This document shows positions 9,709-17,576 of a DNA stretch of 64,000 nt, piece after piece. The stretch covers positions 19,855 through 83,854 of the forward strand of contig JAJYVF010000024.1 of assembly GCA_021792135.1 (NCBI GenBank), written 5' to 3'. A model generated the notes under the pieces. It made no database searches. It saw only the letters and a program-made list of their open reading frames with translations, and had not been told where the DNA came from. Source of the stretch: Acidobacteriota bacterium. GTDB taxonomy: Bacteria; Acidobacteriota; Terriglobia; Terriglobales; Acidobacteriaceae. Each line of letters opens with the position of its first letter. Position 1 is the stretch's first letter. The translations under genes were made by a program, and so were the position numbers.

Positions 9709-10619
9709 TCGAGATGCAGTCCGACGTGCAGGATATTTTGCGGGAGGGCGTGGAGCGAACGGATGCTGCGCTGGAGCGGTTGCTTCCGCCCGTGAGCCAA
9801 ACACCAGCTTCGATCCACAAGGCGATGCGGCACAGCGTTTTTGCCGGAGGCAAGCGGTTGCGGCCGGTACTGGCCATGGAGGCGGCGTGGATGATTGCGG
9901 CGGTTCGCGGCGGTTCCGGTCTGCCCGACGGGATCGAGGAACTCGGCGCGGCCATCGAGATGCTGCATACTTACTCCCTGATCCACGACGACCTGCCGGC
10001 GCTCGATGACGACGACCTGCGGCGCGGCAAGCCCACCTGCCATGTAGCTTTCGGCGAGGCGATTGCAATCCTGGCTGGCGACGCGCTACAGACGCTTGCG
10101 TACCAGACTCTGGCGCGCATGCGCTGCTCTGCCGACCGGAGAGTGGAGATGATCCGGCTCATCGCGGACGCGACCGGCACCATCGAAGGAATGATCGGCG
10201 GACAGGTGCTCGACCTCGAAGGGGAGCACACCAAACCCACAGCGGAAATGGTGCTGGCCATCCATCGAGCCAAAACAGGCGCCCTCATCCGGGTCAGCAT
10301 TGTAACGGGGGGCATTTACGCCGGAGCAGACGTGGAAGACGCGGCTCGCCTCGAGAAGTTTGGGCGCAAGGCGGGGCTGGCATTCCAGATTGTGGACGAC
10401 ATCCTGGACGTTACCCAGGACTCGCAGCACCTGGGCAAGACGGCTGGGAAGGATGTGGCCAGCGATAAAGCGACCTGGCCGGCGGTGTTTGGCATCGAAA
10501 CCGCGCGGCGCGACGCGAACCGGCTGATTGCCGAGGCCTTTGCCGTGCTGGAGCCCTGGGGAGACGCAGCCGGGAGCCTGAAAGCCGTCGCCCGGTACCT
10601 GGTGGAGCGGACGCACTAA
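9705..10619 (+). CDS. ispA: Polyprenyl diphosphate synthase (farnesyl/geranylgeranyl type)
   Basis: A 304-residue all-alpha prenyltransferase that condenses IPP with allylic diphosphates. Both aspartate-rich motifs are present: DDLPALDDDD from Asp95 and VDDILD at 230-235. GGKRLRP at about 47-53 binds diphosphate. The first motif has the DDxxxxD spacing typical of bacterial FPP synthases. Product length cannot be fixed by eye. ATG at 9705 overlaps the previous stop; no close Shine-Dalgarno is seen, as expected for coupling. FPP would feed hopanoid, menaquinone and undecaprenyl synthesis. Confidence 0.92.
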   Translation: MIEMQSDVQDILREGVERTDAALERLLPPVSQTPASIHKAMRHSVFAGGKRLRPVLAMEAAWMIAAVRGGSGLPDGIEELGAAIEMLHTYSLIHDDLPALDDDDLRRGKPTCHVAFGEAIAILAGDALQTLAYQTLARMRCSADRRVEMIRLIADATGTIEGMIGGQVLDLEGEHTKPTAEMVLAIHRAKTGALIRVSIVTGGIYAGADVEDAARLEKFGRKAGLAFQIVDDILDVTQDSQHLGKTAGKDVASDKATWPAVFGIETARRDANRLIAEAFAVLEPWGDAAGSLKAVARYLVERTH

Positions 10620-10694
10620 AGGCGTTGCCCGACGAAGGTTGGGTCCCAGGGGCAGCTGTCTTTTTCGGATTCGGAGTTGAGATCGTCCGGAATT

Positions 10695-10925
10695 CTAAAT
10701 GCCCATCCCGAATTCGGCGTTCATCTCCTCACCAGCATGGGAGAAGAAATCCGAGGGAGTACGGCGCTTAAACTTGTAGCGCAGCCTTAGTTCGCGGCCG
10801 ATGTACAGGCCGAGCGCGGTGACCCCCACTGCGACCGAGGTCCATCCCACGGCGCGCAGCGCGCGGCATGAAGCCGGTGCGGTCGAACTATTGTCGGATC
10901 TCGCCAAAGCAATCGTCCTCTTCAT
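10695..10925 (-). CDS. Small single-span membrane protein of unknown function
   Basis: A 76-residue protein with one hydrophobic helix (AVGWTSVAVGVTALGLYIG) followed by a basic stretch (RELRLRYKFKRR) and a short tail ending FSHAGEEMNAEFGMGI, so the C-terminus is likely cytoplasmic. The tail looks like a conserved motif rather than random sequence. The start is uncertain: ATG at 10925 is used, but TTG at 10907 has AAGAGGA at better spacing and the frame stays open upstream. It lies downstream of add on the same strand with a 124-base gap. Confidence 0.55.
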   Translation of the reverse strand: MKRTIALARSDNSSTAPASCRALRAVGWTSVAVGVTALGLYIGRELRLRYKFKRRTPSDFFSHAGEEMNAEFGMGI

Positions 10926-11049
10926 CAAACGGCAACAAAACGTGCGCTTTCCCCGCGGCGCCATGGGTTCATGATAGCGCAGATGCCGATGCGCCGGGCT
11001 TCCCGGCTTTCTGCAGATATATATCGGCAGCCGCGAGCAGAGCCATAAC

Positions 11050-12054
11050 TCATTCGAGGGATTCGATGCGCCGCAGCAGGGCGACTTTGCGCTCGGGAGG
11101 AAGAAAACTTGCCTCGATGGAGTTGGCCGCCAGTTCCCGCAGATGTTCTTCGGTGAAACCGAATCGGCCCGCGGCGAGACGGTACTCATCTTCCAGATCG
11201 GCCCCGAAAAGAGCCGGGTCGTCGGAGTTGAGGGTTACCATGATGCCGGAATCGAAGTACCGGCGCAGCGGGTGGTCTTCGACCCGTGCGCAGCATCCGG
11301 TCTTCAGGTTGGAGGTGACGCAGATTTCCACAGGGATCTGGCGCTCCGCCAGAACTTCCATCAGATCGGGATCCTGGATTGCGGAGAGGCCATGTCCGAT
11401 ACGTTCCGCCCCGATATTCAATGCGGCCCAGATGCCCTCCGGCCCGACCGTCTCGCCGGCATGAACGGTCAGCCGCAGACCGGCATCGCGGGCTTCTGCG
11501 TACAGGTCGCGGAAGGGCTCGGCTCCGGTGCGCCTCTCGTCGCCGCCAATCCCGATTCCGACGATGGAGGGGAACTCCGCCCGCAACTCGGCAGCTTTGC
11601 GGAAGACGCGCGCAGCCTCCTCCGGGCCGAAGTGGCGCACAGCGTCGAAGATCCAGCAGGCCGAAATGCCAAGTTGCGCCTCAGCCCGGACGCGCGCTCG
11701 CTCCATTCCCGCGAGCAGAGGCTCGAATTCACAACGTTGCCAGTAGTAAACCACGCCGACCGAAACGTAGACCTCCGCGTGGACGACACCCTGCCGGGCG
11801 AGCCGCTCGAGCATCCTCGAGGTGACAAGCTCATAATCCTCGGCGCTTCGCAGGTGTTCGGTGATGGCCTTAAAAGCCATCAGAAATCCGGTGAAATCGG
11901 TATAGCGAAAGAGCGCACGCGCCCGGGCCAGATCGAGGGCGCCAACACCCTGATGGGCGCTCAGATCCACCAGCGTCTCGGGCGTCACGGTGCCTTCGAG
12001 ATGCAGATGCAGTTCGGCTTTGGGCAGCCGGCGAATGAACGGAAGCGCATCCAT
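11050..12054 (-). CDS. add: Adenosine deaminase
   Basis: A 334-residue amidohydrolase-fold enzyme converting adenosine to inosine in purine salvage. The zinc and catalytic motifs are in order: HLHLEG near residue 17, HAGETVGPEGIW near 195 (proton-shuttling Glu), RIGHGLSAI, and NSDDPALFG near the C-terminus. Length is normal. ATG at 12054 has only a weak Shine-Dalgarno. Divergent from mutY with a 157-base gap. Adenine deaminase or an aminofutalosine deaminase are the main alternatives; the latter would connect with mqnC in this window, but the motifs alone do not separate them. Confidence 0.9.
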   Translation of the reverse strand: MDALPFIRRLPKAELHLHLEGTVTPETLVDLSAHQGVGALDLARARALFRYTDFTGFLMAFKAITEHLRSAEDYELVTSRMLERLARQGVVHAEVYVSVGVVYYWQRCEFEPLLAGMERARVRAEAQLGISACWIFDAVRHFGPEEAARVFRKAAELRAEFPSIVGIGIGGDERRTGAEPFRDLYAEARDAGLRLTVHAGETVGPEGIWAALNIGAERIGHGLSAIQDPDLMEVLAERQIPVEICVTSNLKTGCCARVEDHPLRRYFDSGIMVTLNSDDPALFGADLEDEYRLAAGRFGFTEEHLRELAANSIEASFLPPERKVALLRRIESLE

Positions 12055-12211
12055 GGTAACTGCTCAGAGTACAGCAGACTTCGCCGGAGGTCTGTGACCT
12101 CGAGGCGGCGATCCGCGGCGCTTGCCCTGTTCTGAGCGAACTGTGCCGGAGGAAGGGACGCAAGCTGCCGATGAGATCGCGCAAAGAGGGGACCGCAGTT
12201 ACAATCCGGGA

Positions 12212-13321
12212 ATGGCGTCGAAGCAGGGGAAGGCCGAGTTTCGTCGGGATCTGCTCAGGTGGTTTGACCAGAACGCCCGCGATCTGCCCTGGCGGCGAAC
12301 GCGCGACCCTTATGCGATCTGGGTATCGGAGACCATGCTGCAGCAGACGCGGGTTGCCGTTGTCATCGATTACTACACCCGATTCATGGAGAGGTTTCCG
12401 ACGCTGGCCTCGCTCGCCGAGGCGAAAGAATCGGAGGTTCTGGCGCAATGGAGCGGCCTGGGGTACTATCGGCGGGCACGCGCGCTTCACGAGTCAGCGC
12501 GGGCGGTGATGGCCGAACACGACGGGAAGATTCCGGGGGTTGCGGCGGAACTCGCCCGGCTGCCAGGGGTTGGCGTCTATACCGCGGGGGCGGTTGCCAG
12601 CATTGCGTTTGGCGAATGCGTCGCAGCGATCGACGGCAATGTGGAGCGAGTGCTGACGCGCTACTTTGGCCACGAGCCGGTTCCGGGTGCCGCGCGCAGC
12701 GGGGAACTGAGGCGGAATGCGGAAGAGCTGGTCGATCCGGACCGTCCCGGCGCTTTCAACGAAGCCATGATGGAACTGGGCGCGACCCTTTGTCTGCCTC
12801 GTGCGCCGCTCTGTCTGACCTGTCCACTGCGTCAGGGTTGCGCCACCCGAGGAGAACACAGCGTACCCCGCGCCAGGAAGATGCTGAGCCGTGAGATCGG
12901 CCGGGTCCTGATCCAGCGGCGGCAGTGGCCCAGGACGGAGGTCCTGCTCGATCAGCGTCCGGCGGATGCGCCGCAGATGCCTTGTTTCTGGGAGCTGCCC
13001 CAGATCAGGGAGGGGCGCGAGATCAAAGAGGCCGCGCTCCTGACCCTGCGGCATTCGATCACGAACACGAACTACTACGTGACCGTCTATGGCCTGAATT
13101 CCAACGAACAAAAGCTGCTGTCGGAGAGCCACGGTGAGCGTGCCTGGGTTCCGGTCCGCGATCTGCAGGGGCGGCCCCTGACGGGGCTGACATTGAAAAT
13201 CCTCAGGCGTTTGAAGGTCATGCCGGGGTACAGCGGCAGGGGACCAGCCATCGCCCTCGACGAAGTGGCGCCCGATGCGGACCTTGAATTTGAACTTGCA
13301 GTCCCCGAGAACGCAACCTGA
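12212..13321 (+). CDS. mutY: A/G-specific adenine DNA glycosylase
   Basis: A 369-residue base-excision repair enzyme removing adenine opposite 8-oxoguanine. The HhH-GPD domain includes SETMLQQTRV (catalytic Glu), the helix-hairpin-helix LPGVGVYTAGA, and IDGNVERV with the catalytic Asp. The iron-sulfur loop C194-X6-C201-X2-C204-X5-C210 is intact. The C-terminal NUDIX-like 8-oxoG recognition domain is present but short. ATG at 12212 has no Shine-Dalgarno; a TACAAT lies six bases upstream of it, which would give a leaderless transcript. An in-frame upstream extension to 12122 shows no family similarity. Confidence 0.95.
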   Translation: MASKQGKAEFRRDLLRWFDQNARDLPWRRTRDPYAIWVSETMLQQTRVAVVIDYYTRFMERFPTLASLAEAKESEVLAQWSGLGYYRRARALHESARAVMAEHDGKIPGVAAELARLPGVGVYTAGAVASIAFGECVAAIDGNVERVLTRYFGHEPVPGAARSGELRRNAEELVDPDRPGAFNEAMMELGATLCLPRAPLCLTCPLRQGCATRGEHSVPRARKMLSREIGRVLIQRRQWPRTEVLLDQRPADAPQMPCFWELPQIREGREIKEAALLTLRHSITNTNYYVTVYGLNSNEQKLLSESHGERAWVPVRDLQGRPLTGLTLKILRRLKVMPGYSGRGPAIALDEVAPDADLEFELAVPENAT

Positions 13322-13376
13322 AGGAAGGAGCGAGGTGGCCGGGCATTAGCGCCGGCGGAGGCATGGCCCGCCCACT

Positions 13377-15059
13377 ATGAATCTTTGTGCACGCGTTATT
13401 GCGTTTTCCTGCCTTCTGGCTGCGCCGGTTTTCGCGCAGCAGACGACGGTTCCTGCCATCCCCGGTGTTCCCAAAGCTGCGCAACGGGCGGCCGAGTCCA
13501 TCGATCCGGAGAAGATTCGCGCTCATGTTCGCTTCCTTGCCAGCGATCTTCTCGAAGGACGCGGACCCGGAGTCCGCGGCGGCAACATTGCCGCCGAGTA
13601 TGTCGCCACACAGTTTGCCCTGGACGGGCTGAAACCCGCCGGCGACAACGGCACGTATTTTCAGAATGTGCCGCTCTATGCTGTGCATACCATCGAGGAT
13701 CAAACCCGCTTCACGCTGGTTCCGCAGCATGGCGCGCCCATTCCGCTCATCTACGGCCAGGACGTGGTGACCAAGGACGAAACCGGGCAGGAGTCCGCCG
13801 AGATTGACGCCCCTATCGTCTTCGTCGGCTACGGCATCGACGCGCCGGAATACCACTGGAACGACTACGCCGGTGTGGATGTGAAAGGCAAGGTCCTGCT
13901 GGTCATCGTCAATGAGCCGCCTTCGGACGATCCGAGTTTCTTCAAAGGCAAGGCGCTGACTTACTACGGTCGGTGGACTTATAAGTACGAAGACGCGGCA
14001 CGAAGAGGAGCCGCGGGCGTGCTGATCATCCATCGGACCGATCTGGCGAGCTATGGGTGGGACGTGGTTCGCAATTCGCAGTCGGTGGAGAAGTCGTTTC
14101 TGGAAGGCGATCCAACTGCTACCCTCCGGGCTGCCAGCTGGGTTCAATACGACGTGGCGCGGAAACTCATGGGTGCTGTCGGCCTGAATGTCGACCAGGA
14201 GATTGAGGCGGCAGGGAAACGGGGCTTTCATGCTGTGGAGTTGCCTGTTCGGCTGCAGGCGCACATTGCCAGCCGCGTGCGCCATTACAACTCCCCGAAT
14301 GTGATTGCCGAAGTGCCCGGCAGGGAAAGCGGCCCCGACCAGGCTGTCATCTATTCGGCCCACTATGACCACCTCGGCATCAATCCTGATCTGAAGGGTC
14401 ACAATATCTACAATGGAGCCGCCGATAACGGTACGGGCTGCGGCATTCTGCTCGAGCTGGCGCGGGCGTGGTCCACGCTCCATCCGCCGCATACGGTGTT
14501 TCTGGCCTCGGTCACCGCGGAAGAGCAGGGGCTTCTCGGGTCGCAGTATCTTGGTATGCACCCGCCCATCCCGGCTGGCCAGATCGCGCTGGACCTCAAT
14601 TACGACATGCTGAATCCCATCGGCATCCCACTTTCCGTGGAGGTGAGCGGCGCCGAGCGGACGACGTTTTATCCTGAAGTCAAGCGCACCGCAAAGGCCT
14701 TCCACCTCGCCATCCAGCCGGATCAGTTCCCCATGGCCGGGCTCTACTACCGCTCGGACCACTTCAGCTTCGCGCGTGTCGGCATCCCCGGATTCTCCAT
14801 CGAGCAGGGCACGCTCTTTGCCGGACATGACGGCGCCTGGGGCATTGCACAGGCGAAGGACTATAACGAGCATCGCTACCATCAGCCATGGGATCAGTAC
14901 AGGCCGGAGATGGACTTTCGCGGGAATGCGAAGATGGCGCGGTTCGGCCTCATTCTCGGGTGGGAAGCTATGACAGTGAAGGGCGGTATCGGCTGGGAAC
15001 CTGGCGATGAGTTTGCAGCCGCCCGCAGGAAGAGCCTCGCGTCGAGTGGCGGACAGTGA
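13377..15059 (+). CDS. Secreted M28 family zinc aminopeptidase with PA-domain insert
   Basis: A 560-residue exopeptidase with a signal peptide (AFSCLLAAPVFAQQ). An inserted protease-associated domain spans roughly residues 125-290. The dinuclear zinc site is recognisable: SAHYDHLG with His329 and Asp331, ADNGTG with Asp350, the Glu382-Glu383 pair (base and ligand) in TAEEQGLLGS, and SDHFSF near residue 460. It probably trims peptides outside the cytoplasm. The stop is 67 bases before the acyl-CoA dehydrogenase start, same strand. Confidence 0.9.
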   Translation: MNLCARVIAFSCLLAAPVFAQQTTVPAIPGVPKAAQRAAESIDPEKIRAHVRFLASDLLEGRGPGVRGGNIAAEYVATQFALDGLKPAGDNGTYFQNVPLYAVHTIEDQTRFTLVPQHGAPIPLIYGQDVVTKDETGQESAEIDAPIVFVGYGIDAPEYHWNDYAGVDVKGKVLLVIVNEPPSDDPSFFKGKALTYYGRWTYKYEDAARRGAAGVLIIHRTDLASYGWDVVRNSQSVEKSFLEGDPTATLRAASWVQYDVARKLMGAVGLNVDQEIEAAGKRGFHAVELPVRLQAHIASRVRHYNSPNVIAEVPGRESGPDQAVIYSAHYDHLGINPDLKGHNIYNGAADNGTGCGILLELARAWSTLHPPHTVFLASVTAEEQGLLGSQYLGMHPPIPAGQIALDLNYDMLNPIGIPLSVEVSGAERTTFYPEVKRTAKAFHLAIQPDQFPMAGLYYRSDHFSFARVGIPGFSIEQGTLFAGHDGAWGIAQAKDYNEHRYHQPWDQYRPEMDFRGNAKMARFGLILGWEAMTVKGGIGWEPGDEFAAARRKSLASSGGQ

Positions 15060-15126
15060 TTCTGCCAGGATAGGCTCGGTTTTCGGGCCATTTCGTTTGT
15101 CGCTTCGACTGGCCCGAGGAGAGGCT

Positions 15127-16299
15127 ATGCCCGAAACCCAGTCTGCCACGGAATTGACTCCGCCGCTGACTTCGCTCAGCGAAGAAGAGGTGATGCTGCG
15201 GGACGCCGTCCGGCAGTTTGCGCAGCAGGAAATTGCGCCCCGCGTGCGCGAAATGGACGAAGCGCAGAAGCTGGACCCGGAGATTCTCCGGCAGCTCTTT
15301 GCCCTGGGCCTGATGGCGATCGAAGCGCCGCCGGAACTGGGCGGCGCGGGCGCATCCTTCTTCAGTGCCCTGCTTACAGTGGAGGAGATTGCGCGGGTGG
15401 ATCCCGCGGTTGCGGTCATCGTTGACGTCCAGAACACCCTGGCCGTGAACGCGCTGCTGCGATGGGGCAACAGCGATCAGAAGCAGAAATGGCTGCCGTG
15501 TCTGGCGGAGAACACGGTCTGCGCTTACGCACTCAGCGAGGCTGGGTCCGGTTCGGACGCGTTTTCGCTGACCACGCAGGCGCGCCCGCAGGGCGACAGC
15601 TTCATCCTGAGCGGCCGGAAGCTCTGGATCTCGAATGCGCTCGAAGCGGATCTCTTCCTGGTGTTTGCTACGGTTAATCCGGAAGCGGGCTACCGCGGCA
15701 TTACCGCTTTCCTTGTGGAGCGCGGAACTCCTGGCTTTGCCGTGGGGCATAAGGAAGACAAGATGGGAATCCGCGCCTCCTCCACCTGCGAGCTGCTCTT
15801 CGATGATTGCCGCGTGCCCCGGGAGAACGTGCTGGGAGAAATCGGGAAAGGCTACAAAATCGCCATCGAGACGCTGAACGAAGGCCGCATCGGCATTGCG
15901 GCGCAAATGCTGGGGCTGGCGGAAGGGGCATGGTCGCTGGCGCTTCGGTACAGCAAAGAGAGGAAGCAGTTCGGCAAAGCGATCGCCGAGTTTCAGGCGG
16001 TGCAGTTTGCGCTGGCGGAGATGGCCACCCAGATCGAAGCCGCCCGCATGCTGGTCTATAACGCTGCGCGCATGAAACTCGCCGGCGTGCCCTTTGTGAA
16101 GGAGGCGGCGATGGCGAAGGTGTTTGCCTCCAGTGTTGCCGAAGAAGTAGCCAGCAAAGCCGTGGAGATTCATGGCGGCTATGGCTTCGTGAAGGACTAT
16201 CCGGTGGAGAAGTTCTATCGCGATGCAAAAATCGGCGCCATCTACGAGGGTACCTCCAATATGCAGCTGGCCACCATCGGCAAGCTGATTTTGGCCTGA
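15127..16299 (+). CDS. Acyl-CoA dehydrogenase (short/medium-chain type)
   Basis: A 390-residue FAD-dependent dehydrogenase. Typical blocks are YALSEAGSGSDAF, the signature IRASSTCELLFDDC, RKQFGKAIAEFQAVQF, and the catalytic base Glu374 in IYEGTSNMQ. It would oxidise an acyl-CoA to trans-2-enoyl-CoA and pass electrons to ETF. Substrate chain length is undecided; the sequence resembles butyryl-CoA dehydrogenases. ATG at 15127 follows GAGGAGAGG with good spacing; an upstream in-frame start at 15007 lies inside the M28 gene and is unlikely. A separate, larger dehydrogenase (fadE) lies 1.3 kb downstream on the other strand. Confidence 0.93.
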   Translation: MPETQSATELTPPLTSLSEEEVMLRDAVRQFAQQEIAPRVREMDEAQKLDPEILRQLFALGLMAIEAPPELGGAGASFFSALLTVEEIARVDPAVAVIVDVQNTLAVNALLRWGNSDQKQKWLPCLAENTVCAYALSEAGSGSDAFSLTTQARPQGDSFILSGRKLWISNALEADLFLVFATVNPEAGYRGITAFLVERGTPGFAVGHKEDKMGIRASSTCELLFDDCRVPRENVLGEIGKGYKIAIETLNEGRIGIAAQMLGLAEGAWSLALRYSKERKQFGKAIAEFQAVQFALAEMATQIEAARMLVYNAARMKLAGVPFVKEAAMAKVFASSVAEEVASKAVEIHGGYGFVKDYPVEKFYRDAKIGAIYEGTSNMQLATIGKLILA

Positions 16300-16330
16300 T
16301 TAGCTAATTTCATTGCCTGGTGGTTCGTGC

Positions 16331-16336
16331 TACACT
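16331..16336 (+). promoter_or_regulatory. Candidate extended -10 promoter element for the 16371 gene
   Basis: TACACT preceded by TGC (extended -10 form) lies 35 bases before the ATG of the secreted protein at 16371. The -35 region is poor (TTTCAT at 17-base spacing). The Shine-Dalgarno GGAGAG follows at 16360-16365. Confidence 0.4.
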
Positions 16337-16370
16337 TCCGCGCGTCTCAAACTTACCCCGGAGAGACTGC

Positions 16371-17177
16371 ATGAACGGCACAATCAGGAATCTCAGGGCC
16401 CCTTTTTCCGCTCTGCTCGTTGTGGCGTTTTCGACTCTGCCGGCGTTAGCAGCCGAAAACCCATGGATCGGTACATGGAAGCTCAATAAGGCGAAGAGTC
16501 ATTTTACCGGGCAAACCTTCACCTACTCGAAAAACGCCAATGGCCTGGACCACTTCTCCGATGGCGCCATGGAATACGATTTCACCGCCAACGGCATCGA
16601 TTACCCCGTGATCGGCGGTTCGACCGAAAGCTGGACCTTTACGGGCCCCAATGTCTGGACTGTCACGGATAAACAGGACGGGAAGGTCACCACCGTCTCG
16701 AAGGTCGAGCTTTCGAAGGACTGCAAAACGATGAAGACGGAGACGACCGGTACCCGGCCGGACGGTAGCAGCATCAACGACCAGAGCACCTATACGAAGA
16801 GCAAGCCCGGAGATGGCTGCCTCGAAGGCACATGGAAGAGTGTCAAAGTCAACAGCAGTTCTCCCGGGATGTGGATCGTCTCGCAGACCTCGCCCGACGA
16901 ATGGAAGTGGGACATCCCCGACTGGAAGGAGACCGTGACCGGCAAAGCCGATGGCTCCGACCTTCCGCTCACCGGCCCGTCTGTTCCCAGCGGCCTGACC
17001 GTCGCGATCAAGGAGGACAGCCCGCACAAGATGACCTACACAGTGAAGCAAAATGGAAAAGTATTGTCGCAGGGCGAGCAGACTCTTGCCCCCAACGGCA
17101 AGAGCTTCACCGATCAGAGCTGGGTGCCAGGCAAGGAAAACGAGAAGCAGATCGGGGTGTACGAGAAGCAGGCATAA
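16371..17177 (+). CDS. Secreted protein of unknown function, lipocalin-like beta repeats
   Basis: A 268-residue protein with a signal peptide (LLVVAFSTLPALAAENPW, cleavage after ALA). The mature part begins with WIGTWKLNKAKSHF and contains two segments with similar order (GTWKLNKAKS early, GTWKSVKVNS in the middle; TESWTFTGPNVW and ETVTGKADGSDL), suggesting two related beta domains. This resembles small secreted proteins common in acidobacteria; no catalytic motif is visible. Two cysteines flank the middle region. ATG at 16371 follows GGAGAG. It is followed after 92 bases by another small unknown. Confidence 0.75.
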   Translation: MNGTIRNLRAPFSALLVVAFSTLPALAAENPWIGTWKLNKAKSHFTGQTFTYSKNANGLDHFSDGAMEYDFTANGIDYPVIGGSTESWTFTGPNVWTVTDKQDGKVTTVSKVELSKDCKTMKTETTGTRPDGSSINDQSTYTKSKPGDGCLEGTWKSVKVNSSSPGMWIVSQTSPDEWKWDIPDWKETVTGKADGSDLPLTGPSVPSGLTVAIKEDSPHKMTYTVKQNGKVLSQGEQTLAPNGKSFTDQSWVPGKENEKQIGVYEKQA

Positions 17178-17269
17178 AGCCGCGATTTGCAGAGTGGCAG
17201 GCTATCCGCTCCGGGCAGCCTGCTTCTGTCTTGAGCTATCCTTCTGCAGGACTTTCACCGGGACGCAGG

Positions 17270-17575
17270 ATGACAACCGCTGAATTCGATCAGTCACTCG
17301 CGCTGCCAGAGCCGCCGCCGGGCCTGTCCGCTCCGGTTGCGGCGCTCTGGTGGGATACGAAGGGCGACTGGACGCGGGCTCATGATCTGGTGAATGAACT
17401 GGAGACCGCCGAGGGCATGGCTGTTCATGCCTACCTGCACCGTAAGGAGGGCGCGCTCTCGAATGCCGATTACTGGTACGGGCGCGCCGGAAAAACTTAT
17501 CACCGCTCCTCGCTCGATGAGGAGCGCCGGGCGCTGATCGAAGCTCTTCTGCGCCACATCCCTTCCGCCCGCTGA
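17270..17575 (+). CDS. Conserved-looking small cytoplasmic protein of unknown function
   Basis: A 101-residue soluble protein rich in Trp, His and Glu, with ALWWDTKGDWTRAHDLVNELE and HAYLHRKEGALSNADYWYGRAGK. The spacing suggests helical hairpins like degenerate TPR units. I recognise the pattern from uncharacterised proteins of similar size but no function is known. ATG at 17270 overlaps GCAGG; no other start fits. It converges with fadE (gap of one base), so the 3' ends of the two transcripts must overlap. Confidence 0.7.
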   Translation: MTTAEFDQSLALPEPPPGLSAPVAALWWDTKGDWTRAHDLVNELETAEGMAVHAYLHRKEGALSNADYWYGRAGKTYHRSSLDEERRALIEALLRHIPSAR

Positions 17576-17576
17576 A

